A DNA stretch of 33,032 nt from Bacteroidota bacterium. Its GTDB lineage: Bacteria; Bacteroidota; Bacteroidia; Flavobacteriales; Flavobacteriaceae. The DNA lies in contig JAEWLN010000068.1 of NCBI GenBank assembly GCA_023457535.1, positions 1-33,032 on the forward strand, read 5' to 3'. The translations under genes and the position numbers were made by a program. The notes under the pieces are model-generated. The model had not been told where the DNA came from and made no database searches. It saw only the letters and a program-made list of their open reading frames with translations. Below are positions 7,504 through 14,301 of this stretch, piece by piece; the first letter of the stretch is position 1, and each line of letters starts with the position of its first letter.

Positions 7504-9021
7504 ATGAACAAAAAAGTCATCCTGATGATCCTTGACGGATGGGGAAAATCGCCCGATCCCAAAGTTTCTGCCCCCGATAACGCGCACATCCCATTCATCA
7601 AATCGCTGTTTTCCAACTACCCGAGCGCCGAACTGCGCACCGATGGTCTCAACGTAGGCCTGCCCGACGGGCAAATGGGAAATTCAGAAGTTGGCCACAT
7701 GAATCTGGGCGCGGGCCGCATCATTTACCAGGATCTGGTCAAAATTAACCTGGCCGTGGAGAACAAAACGTTTAACAAGGAAAAAGCAATTGCCGATGCG
7801 TTCCATTACGCCAAGGAATACGACAAGGATGTGCATTTGCTCGGACTGGTTTCAGACGGCGGGGTACATTCGCACATTTCGCACCTCAAAGGGCTCATCG
7901 ATGCGTCGAATGATTACGGATTGGAAAAGGTCTTTGTCCATGCGTTTACCGACGGGCGCGATGTAGATCCCAAATCCGGCGCAGGGTTTATCGGTGAGAT
8001 CGTCGATCACGTCAAAGGCACATCGGCCAGGCTGGCGACCATTATCGGACGCTATTACGCCATGGACCGCGACAAGCGATGGGAGCGCGTGCAAAAAGCA
8101 TACGATTTGCTTGTTCACGGAACCGGCGCGCATTCGAAAAACGCAGTTGAATCCATCGAGCGCAGTTATGCCGGCCAGATCACCGACGAATTCATCGAAC
8201 CCATCGTGATGACCAACGACAAAGACGAACCGCTTGTCACGATCAAAGAAGGCGATGTAGTGATCTTCTTTAATTTCCGTACCGATCGCGGACGACAGCT
8301 TACCGAAGTCCTGTCGCAAAAAGACCATCCGGAACACCACATGCACAAAATGAACCTGTATTACGTCACGATGACCAATTACGACGATACGTTCAACAAC
8401 ATCTATCGCATTTTTGACAAAGACAACATCACAGAAACCCTTGGTGAGGTGCTGGCGCGAAACGGCAAAAAGCAGATCCGCATCGCCGAAACGGAAAAAT
8501 ACCCGCATGTGACGTTTTTCTTTTCAGGCGGACGCGAAGAACCGTTCGAAGGCGAGACGCGTATTTTGCGCAATTCGCCCAAGGTGGCTACCTATGATCT
8601 GCAACCCGAAATGAGTGCGTTTGAATTGGCCGATGCACTCGTGCCCGAACTGGCTAAAAAGGAAGTGGATTTTGTGTGCCTCAATTTTGCCAACGGCGAT
8701 ATGGTAGGACACACAGGCGTTTTTGAAGCGGCGGTCAAAGCGTGCGAGGCTGTGGATGCGTGCGCAAAAAGGGTGATCGATGCGGCACTTGAAAACGGCT
8801 ATACGACCATCGTCATTGCGGATCACGGCAACTGCGAAACCATGATTAATCCCGATGGCAGCCCAAACACAGCCCATACGACCAATCCCGTGCCCATTAT
8901 CCTGGTTGACCCTGAATTGAAACAAATCAACAGCGGAATACTGGGCGACATTGCCCCAACGATCCTGGAATTGATGGGCGTTCCGCAACCCGCGGCGATG
9001 ACGCAACACTCGCTTTTATAA
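7504..9021 (+). CDS. gpmI: 2,3-bisphosphoglycerate-independent phosphoglycerate mutase
   Basis: This 505-residue cytoplasmic enzyme interconverts 3- and 2-phosphoglycerate in glycolysis and gluconeogenesis using two manganese ions. Family motifs: MILDGWG at 8-14 (metal ligand D11), and GQMGNSEVGHMNLGAGR at 57-72 with S61 the phosphoserine nucleophile. Further on are HAFTDGRDVDP and GRYYAMDRDKRW (phosphoglycerate-binding arginines), FNFRTDRGRQLT, NFANGDMVGHTG and VIADHGNCE (second metal site). Length is normal (about 505-515). The next gene starts 14 bp after the stop and has no promoter box of its own, so the two may be co-transcribed. Confidence 0.98.
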   Translation: MNKKVILMILDGWGKSPDPKVSAPDNAHIPFIKSLFSNYPSAELRTDGLNVGLPDGQMGNSEVGHMNLGAGRIIYQDLVKINLAVENKTFNKEKAIADAFHYAKEYDKDVHLLGLVSDGGVHSHISHLKGLIDASNDYGLEKVFVHAFTDGRDVDPKSGAGFIGEIVDHVKGTSARLATIIGRYYAMDRDKRWERVQKAYDLLVHGTGAHSKNAVESIERSYAGQITDEFIEPIVMTNDKDEPLVTIKEGDVVIFFNFRTDRGRQLTEVLSQKDHPEHHMHKMNLYYVTMTNYDDTFNNIYRIFDKDNITETLGEVLARNGKKQIRIAETEKYPHVTFFFSGGREEPFEGETRILRNSPKVATYDLQPEMSAFELADALVPELAKKEVDFVCLNFANGDMVGHTGVFEAAVKACEAVDACAKRVIDAALENGYTTIVIADHGNCETMINPDGSPNTAHTTNPVPIILVDPELKQINSGILGDIAPTILELMGVPQPAAMTQHSLL

Positions 9022-9035
9022 TTTAAATCTGCATT

Positions 9036-9794
9036 TTGAAATACAAGTTCTTTTTTACTTTTTTGTTTTTAAGTATGGCGGTTTTTGGCCAGACGCGCAT
9101 CGGTGAAACCAATAAAATAGGTTGGTTTGCGGCCAATGCCACGTTCAACGTAACGGAAAAATGGGGCATCCATTCCGAGTATCAATGGCGCCGCGATGAT
9201 TTCGTCGAGCATTGGCAGCAAGGTCTTTTGCGCGTGGGCGTCAACTACAAAGCCGCGCCTGACGTATTGCTGCGGGCCGGATATGCGTGGGCCGAAACTT
9301 ATCCGTACGGCGAGATCCCGATCAACGGCATGGGCAAGGATTTCACCGAGCACCGGATGTTCGAGATGGTGCAGCTTTCCCAGAAAATTGCATCGCTTTC
9401 CGTCAGCCATCGTTTTATGCTCGAACAACGCTGGGTCGGACGATACACCAATGCGCTTTTGGATGCCGAGGACGATTATGTGTACACTAACCGGATGCGG
9501 TACATGGCACGGCTTCAATTACCGTTTTATCAAAAGTTATATGCGGCGGTGTATGATGAGCTGTTCATTGGATTTGGCGGTAACATCGGTGAAAATATTT
9601 TTGACCAGAACCGCTTTGGTGCGCTTATCGGCTATCCGATATCCAAAAATATACGGCTCGAGGGTGGTTACCTGAATCAAACGGTGCAACTTGGCCGGGA
9701 AATAGGCGGGCGCAATGTGTTCCAGCACAACAACGGATTTATCGTATCTGGCATTTTTACGTTCGATATGTTTGGGTCGTCCGGGTCAAAATAA
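9036..9794 (+). CDS. DUF2490 domain-containing exported protein (TTG start)
   Basis: The frame encodes 252 residues if translation starts at the TTG at 9036. That start gives a complete signal peptide (KYKFFFTFLFLSMAVFGQ), whereas the first ATG (9075) would leave only five residues before the cleavage site. The mature part matches DUF2490: W-F-A-A-N-A-T-F-N-V near the start, SEYQWRRDDF, then repeated beta-strand segments such as RFMLEQRWVGRY and YAAVYDELFIGFG, ending in strand-like GFIVSGIFTFDMFG. This is the pattern of a small outer-membrane beta barrel. Function is unknown. It lies 14 bp after gpmI without a promoter of its own, so it is probably read through from gpmI. The TTG start would keep expression low. 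Confidence 0.82.
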   Translation: MKYKFFFTFLFLSMAVFGQTRIGETNKIGWFAANATFNVTEKWGIHSEYQWRRDDFVEHWQQGLLRVGVNYKAAPDVLLRAGYAWAETYPYGEIPINGMGKDFTEHRMFEMVQLSQKIASLSVSHRFMLEQRWVGRYTNALLDAEDDYVYTNRMRYMARLQLPFYQKLYAAVYDELFIGFGGNIGENIFDQNRFGALIGYPISKNIRLEGGYLNQTVQLGREIGGRNVFQHNNGFIVSGIFTFDMFGSSGSK

Positions 9795-9827
9795 TTGCCG
9801 ATAATCGATTGCTTTTGCGTACTTTTG
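9795..9827 (+). promoter_or_regulatory. Flavobacterial promoter for map
   Basis: TTG at 9795-9797, 22 nt, then TACTTTTG at 9820-9827. It begins right at the stop codon of the preceding gene, and the map ATG is 18 nt downstream. Confidence 0.65.
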
Positions 9828-9845
9828 CCAACTCAATTTTGACGT

Positions 9846-10664
9846 ATGATCATTCCAAAAACAAGTGAGGAAATCGAGCTGATGCGCGAAAGTGCGATAC
9901 TGGTTTCCAAAACGCTAGGCATGATTGCGGGTGAGATCAAACCCGGAATCACCACTTTACAGCTCGACAAAATGGCCGAGCAATTCATTCGCGACCACGA
10001 TGCTGTCCCGGGATTTTTAGGTTTGTATGGATGCCCGTCGACATTGCTGACGAGCGTCAATGAACAGGTCGTGCACGGTTTGCCTACCAACCGCCCTATC
10101 GAAGAAGGCGACATTGTATCGGTGGATTGCGGCGTGCTGAAAAATGAATTCTACGGCGACCACGCCTATACGTTTGCTATTGGCGGGATTGCCCCGGAAA
10201 CGCAAAAGTTGCTTGAGGTGACCAAGGAATCACTTTATGTGGGCATCCGTGAATTCAAAGCGGGTAATCGCGTGGAAGATGTCGGCAATGCAATCCAGAA
10301 ATATACCGAGGCGCACGGTTATGGCGTAGTTCGCGAACTGGTGGGTCACGGATTGGGCAAAAAAATGCACGAAGATCCTGAAATGCCCAACTACGGCAAG
10401 CGCGGACGCGGCAAGATGTTCGTCGAAGGAATGGTTGTCGCGATCGAACCGATGATCAATCTTGGAACCAAAAACATCAAACACCTCAAGGACGGCTGGA
10501 CCATTATAACGGCAGACCGCAAACCGAGCGCGCACTTTGAGCACGATGTAGCGCTGGTCAACGGAAAGCCGGAACTGCTTTCGACGTACGCGTACATTTA
10601 TAAGGCGCTGGGCATTGAGAGCAAAGAGGAAGATGAGTTTAGGGCCAAGGCTTTGGTGTTGTAG
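9846..10664 (+). CDS. map: Type I methionine aminopeptidase
   Basis: This 272-residue cytoplasmic metalloprotease removes the initiator methionine from nascent proteins. All five metal ligands can be placed: D94 (SVDCG), D105 (YGDHAY), H168 (LVGHGLG), E201 (AIEPM) and E232 (HFEHDVA). H78 (VVHGLP), which contacts the substrate, is also present. No N-terminal zinc-finger extension is present, so it is the short bacterial type Ia form. It has its own promoter, and no hairpin terminator follows directly: a 446-bp non-coding stretch separates it from the methyltransferase gene. Confidence 0.98.
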   Translation: MIIPKTSEEIELMRESAILVSKTLGMIAGEIKPGITTLQLDKMAEQFIRDHDAVPGFLGLYGCPSTLLTSVNEQVVHGLPTNRPIEEGDIVSVDCGVLKNEFYGDHAYTFAIGGIAPETQKLLEVTKESLYVGIREFKAGNRVEDVGNAIQKYTEAHGYGVVRELVGHGLGKKMHEDPEMPNYGKRGRGKMFVEGMVVAIEPMINLGTKNIKHLKDGWTIITADRKPSAHFEHDVALVNGKPELLSTYAYIYKALGIESKEEDEFRAKALVL

Positions 10665-11047
10665 GTTAAAGTTTGATTTATGGAGAACGTTGGAAATTTA
10701 TAGTTTTTCTGTAGGACCTGTATCGGTTTTTTTTGTATTTTCTCCCCTGTAGGGCAGGGGGCGTAGGGTTTACCCCTAACCTTTTCCCCTGAATTTGCGC
10801 TATAGAAAATCTGTACTTTTTGTTAAAGTGTGCATTGTCCATTTGGTGCAAATTATTTAGAGAAAGCATCGTTTGTCTTCCGAAGTTCGGCTGCAACAAT
10901 TTACCAGCGCCAAACCTATTTTTTGTGGCAATTATTTGAGAAAAACAATTGTGGTTGGCTGCCTTTGCGAATAAATTGCAGCGCACCCTACGGCCACGAG
11001 GTTTAAAGCCCAAACAAAAAAAGCGAAACCACACTACTGTTTTTCTG
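10665..11047. other. Long non-coding stretch with CCCCT/AGGGG palindromes and a weak direct repeat
   Basis: No credible gene lies here. At 10744-10760 CCCCTG-TAGGG-CAGGGG forms a 6-bp hairpin. AGGG-TTTA-CCCCT and another CCCCT follow within 40 bp, giving a GC-rich palindromic cluster in an otherwise AT-rich stretch. Two segments near 10846 and 10928 share an AATTATTT core flanked by similar A/G runs (about 18 of 26 positions), and both are followed by G-T-T-(C)GGCTGC, suggesting a decayed direct repeat. A minus-strand open frame covers the region but has no family features. It may be a degenerate intergenic repeat or a remnant of lost DNA. Confidence 0.4.
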
Positions 11048-11055
11048 TACCTTTG
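11048..11055 (+). promoter_or_regulatory. -7 box for the methyltransferase gene
   Basis: TACCTTTG is a full TAnnTTTG match. No TTG lies at the normal upstream distance. The ATG is at 11111, giving a leader of about 50 nt, longer than most here. Confidence 0.55.
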
Positions 11056-11110
11056 CCGCTGTTTAATCAAATCAAACCGCCCCAGACCGTCGGGCAAGAT
11101 CCCTCCAAAA

Positions 11111-11875
11111 ATGAAGAAACTCTTCAAATTTATTTTAAACACCATACCACGGCCGCTGCTGATCAGGCTGAGCTATGTCGCACGGCCAATGCTGGCATTC
11201 CTACTCAAAGGAAGTCGCTTTACAGATCCTATCGATGGCAATAGTTTCCGCCTGTTCCTTCCTTACGGCTATGGGAGGCAACGCAACAATGTGCTTTCCC
11301 CGAGCACGCTTTCGCTGGAACGGCACCGCCTTTTGTGGTTGTATCTCAAAAACGAAACAGATTTTTTTACCTCGGCGAAAAAGGTACTTCATTTTGCACC
11401 CGAGCAAGCATTTTACAAGCGCTTCCGAGAACAAAAAAACCTCGATTATACAACCACCGATTTATTTTCGCCGCTCGCCGATGTAAAAGCCGACATCTGC
11501 AACCTTCCGTTTGACGACAATTCTTACGATGTAATCCTGTGCAACCACGTCCTGGAACACATCCCCGACGACACCCAGGCGATGCGCGAACTCTACCGCG
11601 TACTGAAACCCGGCGGCATGGGCATTTTCCAGATCCCGCAAGACCTCGCGCGCGAGAAGACATTTGAAGACGATTCGATCACCGATCCCAAAAAACGCGC
11701 GGAAATATTCGGCCAATATGACCACGTACGCGTCTACGGCCGCGACTATTTCGCCAAACTCCGCAGCATTGGCTTTACGGTCGTGGAGGAAAGCTATACG
11801 CAAAAACTCGCGCCCGGGCTCGTCGAAAAATACTGTCTCGCGCCCGGAGAGATCATTCCGGTGTGTTTTAAATAA
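11111..11875 (+). CDS. Class I SAM-dependent methyltransferase
   Basis: This 254-residue protein has a Methyltransf_11-type Rossmann core after an N-terminal region of about 90 residues. Visible motifs: VLHFAPEQAF (motif I variant, with the usual glycines replaced by A-P-E), LDYTTTDLF (motif II acidic end), DVKADICNLPFDDNSYDVILCNHVLEHIPDD (motifs III-IV), and LYRVLKPGGMGIFQIP (post-motif). The substrate is unknown: the HVLEHI and LKPGG elements are shared by many small-molecule and glycolipid methyltransferases. The start at 11111 (MKKLFKFILNTIPRPLL) avoids a long, unlikely upstream extension and lies after the promoter box. The basic, hydrophobic N-terminus could associate with the membrane, but this is inference. 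Confidence 0.85.
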   Translation: MKKLFKFILNTIPRPLLIRLSYVARPMLAFLLKGSRFTDPIDGNSFRLFLPYGYGRQRNNVLSPSTLSLERHRLLWLYLKNETDFFTSAKKVLHFAPEQAFYKRFREQKNLDYTTTDLFSPLADVKADICNLPFDDNSYDVILCNHVLEHIPDDTQAMRELYRVLKPGGMGIFQIPQDLAREKTFEDDSITDPKKRAEIFGQYDHVRVYGRDYFAKLRSIGFTVVEESYTQKLAPGLVEKYCLAPGEIIPVCFK

Positions 11876-11956
11876 ATCCCAATTAACATTTCGGACATCG
11901 GCGGCGCAATATCGGTGGGCATAATTTGTTATATTTACAAACCTGAATTAACGATT

Positions 11957-13210
11957 ATGACCCGACGAATACTTGCCGGATTGCTGTTTTTGCTGGCGAT
12001 CCCCGTGGTTTCTGCTCAAATTGAAAAAGAAATCATTCCACCTTACAACATCAAAACGGCGACTTTTACGCAAAACGGCATCAACATCGTACCGCTGATC
12101 AAGCTTGGCGACGCGTTCCAGTTTTCCTTCGACGATTTGTTCGGAAACGAAGCCAACTATTACTATGTGATCCAGCATTGCGATTATGACTGGAAGCCGT
12201 CGCAACTCGTCAAGGCTGAATACCTGCAAGGGTTTGACGAACAACGCATCCAGGATTATCAGAATTCGTTCAACGCGCTGCAACTGTATTCGCACTACAA
12301 AGTGAATTTCCCGAATCCGCGTACGCGATTGCTTGTCAGCGGAAATTACATGCTCAAGATACTCAATGAGGACCGCGAGGTTGTTTTTTCAAGAAAATTT
12401 GTCGTGTATGAAGATTTGGTCAGCGTACCCCTGCAAATCAAGCGCGCGCGTAACGTATCGGACATCAACTACAAGCACAACCTGGATTTCTCGATCAAAT
12501 CGCCCAACATCCTTTTTCAGAGTCCGCTCAAAAACGTCAAAGTACTGCTGCTGCAAAACGGCAACCTCAACACCGCCATTTCAAACGTTCCGCCGATGTA
12601 CACCATCGGGAATGACCTGATCTATAAATACGACACCCAAACGCAGTTCTGGGGCGGCAACGAATTCATGTATTTTGAGAATAAAGACATTCGCGGCGCG
12701 AACAATTTCATCGCAAAGGTCGAATCCGGCGGCGGATTATACAACAATTACCTCTATACCAACAACGCCCGACGCTCCAATCAATACACATTCTATCCGG
12801 ACTACAACGGCAATTTCATCGTCCAGAACATCAATGCGGAGAACAACGACATCGAAGCCGACTATGCATGGATATTTTTCTCCCTGTCGGCGCCCGGCTA
12901 TTTTGGCAAAGGCGATATCTACATCAACGGAATGTTCAACAATTACGCAATTTCGCCCGAATACAAAATGGATTTCAACAAAGAAAAAGGCGTTTTTGAA
13001 AAAGCGATTATGATCAAGCAGGGCTTTACGAATTACCAATATGTCATTGCCGACAAAACCGGCAAGATCGATTACGCCAATGCCGTTGACGGCAATTTCT
13101 ACCAAACCGTTTCTGATTATTTCGTGTTGGTGTATTACCGGGAGAACAACCAACGCTATGACCGCGTGATCGGTCGCGGCGTGGCGTCGTCTGAAGACAT
13201 TATCAATTAA
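11957..13210 (+). CDS. Type IX secretion system plug protein (DUF5103)
   Basis: The 417-residue exported protein (signal MTRRILAGLLFLLAIPVVSA) matches the family formerly called DUF5103. In Flavobacterium johnsoniae the corresponding protein was identified as the Plug that closes the periplasmic end of the SprA translocon of the type IX secretion system. Recognisable segments: IVPLIKLGDAFQFSFDDL, YYYVIQHCDYDWKPSQL, EYLQGFDEQRIQDYQNSFN, NFPNPRTRLLVSGNYMLK and FVVYEDLV. Length fits the family (about 400-430). The in-frame ATG at 11915 would put extra residues before the signal peptide and is rejected. apaG follows 72 bp downstream with its own -7 box. A cargo protein with a T9SS sorting domain is encoded at 21513-22502. 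Confidence 0.9.
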   Translation: MTRRILAGLLFLLAIPVVSAQIEKEIIPPYNIKTATFTQNGINIVPLIKLGDAFQFSFDDLFGNEANYYYVIQHCDYDWKPSQLVKAEYLQGFDEQRIQDYQNSFNALQLYSHYKVNFPNPRTRLLVSGNYMLKILNEDREVVFSRKFVVYEDLVSVPLQIKRARNVSDINYKHNLDFSIKSPNILFQSPLKNVKVLLLQNGNLNTAISNVPPMYTIGNDLIYKYDTQTQFWGGNEFMYFENKDIRGANNFIAKVESGGGLYNNYLYTNNARRSNQYTFYPDYNGNFIVQNINAENNDIEADYAWIFFSLSAPGYFGKGDIYINGMFNNYAISPEYKMDFNKEKGVFEKAIMIKQGFTNYQYVIADKTGKIDYANAVDGNFYQTVSDYFVLVYYRENNQRYDRVIGRGVASSEDIIN

Positions 13211-13245
13211 CAAATTTTAAACCTAAAATTCACGTTGTCAAACCT

Positions 13246-13253
13246 TATTTTTG
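13246..13253 (+). promoter_or_regulatory. -7 box for apaG
   Basis: TATTTTTG is a full TAnnTTTG match 29 nt before the chosen ATG at 13283. This makes the in-frame upstream start at 13235 unlikely, since it would precede the promoter box. Confidence 0.55.
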
Positions 13254-13282
13254 TAAATTTGACATCATCCCGATATTCACAC

Positions 13283-13669
13283 ATGGTTTCACAAATCACA
13301 AGAGGCATCAAAATTTCAGTCCTGACGACTTTTGAAGGTACATACTTCAAGAATCACAAGTTGCATTTTGCCTTTAGTTATGAAATCACGATCGAAAACC
13401 ACAGCAAGGATTCGGTACAACTGACCTCACGCCATTGGGAAATCTTCGATTCACTGAACGACCTTGAAACCGTCGATGGCGAAGGCGTCATTGGCAAAAA
13501 ACCGGTACTCAAACCCGGCGAATCGCATACCTATAACTCCGGTTGTCTGCTCGCGTCTCCATTTGGCGCGATGCGCGGTTGGTTCAACATGGTCAACTTC
13601 ACCTCGACCAGAAGTTTTAAGGTCATCGTCCCAACATTCCGGCTCAGCGCACCGTTCGCGCTCAATTAA
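13283..13669 (+). CDS. apaG: ApaG domain protein
   Basis: The 128-residue protein matches the ApaG/DUF525 family along its length: FAFSYEITIENHS, VQLTSRHWEIFDS, VDGEGVIGKKPVLKPGESHTYNSGC and GAMRGWFNM. The fold is an immunoglobulin-like beta sandwich. In enterobacteria apaG is linked to Ap4A metabolism genetically, and the GEGVxGxxPxLxPG loop may bind phosphate, but the molecular role is unclear. Its last codon overlaps the last codon of the convergent pdeM gene: the two stop codons share the palindrome TTAA at 13666-13669, with no terminator between them. Confidence 0.95.
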   Translation: MVSQITRGIKISVLTTFEGTYFKNHKLHFAFSYEITIENHSKDSVQLTSRHWEIFDSLNDLETVDGEGVIGKKPVLKPGESHTYNSGCLLASPFGAMRGWFNMVNFTSTRSFKVIVPTFRLSAPFALN

Positions 13670-14301
13670 CAAATCAGTACGACCTCATCGCGCGCAATGG
13701 CATAAACGCAGTCGTGCGGCTCGGGAACCAGAAAATATTTGCCTGTAAACTGGCCAAAAGCCGGTAAGATCATTTGATGTGGACGGATGAAAAAACACGG
13801 CAATTTCAACGATTGCCGTCCCATTCCGCGCAATTCGATGCCCGGATGAATGTGCCCTGAAAAATTAAAGACGCCCTCCCGCTGCTGCGGATGATGCGTG
13901 AGCCAAAACCGCCCGATCGTCATTTCGCTGAACACCCCAATTCCCAAATCGTCATAATGCCGCGCATCGATGACATCGTGGTTGCCGGCCACCAATAGGA
14001 TCCGGGCGGCGGTTTTTGCGACCCAATCTTCAAACAATCTCCATTCGTTGTTCTTTTTCGAATGGAACAGATCGCCCAGAAAAATCACCGTTTCGGGTTC
14101 AAAAAAATCGCATGCCCTATCGAGTTGCGCAAAATTCTTCAACGCCGATTGTTGCGGCAAAGCTACGCCGTGTTTGCGAAAATGCGCGATTTTTCCAAGG
14201 TGCACATCGGATATCAGCAATATCTTTTTGGCGCGCCAGAATACCGCACCGGTTGGATGCAAAACGAAATCTTCACCAAAAATCTGAATGGTCTTGGTCA
14301 T
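13666..14301 (-). CDS. pdeM: Ligase-associated DNA damage response endonuclease PdeM
   Basis: The 211-residue protein is a calcineurin-like metallophosphoesterase. Metal-site motifs: ISDVHLG (D32, H34), FLGDLFH (D77), AGNHDV (N107, H108), LTHHP and FSGHIHPG (H150, H152). Proteins of this group are encoded beside bacterial ATP-dependent ligases. The Pseudomonas putida enzyme (MPE) is a manganese-dependent single-strand endonuclease. It is the last gene of a four-gene operon: its ATG overlaps the helicase stop codon (TCAT on the plus strand, 14298-14301), indicating translational coupling. A longer upstream start would lie inside the helicase gene and is not needed. It converges tail to tail with apaG, with a four-base overlap. 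Confidence 0.93.
   Translation of the reverse strand: MTKTIQIFGEDFVLHPTGAVFWRAKKILLISDVHLGKIAHFRKHGVALPQQSALKNFAQLDRACDFFEPETVIFLGDLFHSKKNNEWRLFEDWVAKTAARILLVAGNHDVIDARHYDDLGIGVFSEMTIGRFWLTHHPQQREGVFNFSGHIHPGIELRGMGRQSLKLPCFFIRPHQMILPAFGQFTGKYFLVPEPHDCVYAIARDEVVLIC

Noticed and set aside
10678..11145. A 155-codon minus-strand frame in the map-methyltransferase gap
   Set aside because: It overlaps the methyltransferase promoter and start, is rich in R, K, F and N without domains, and crosses the palindromic CCCCT cluster.
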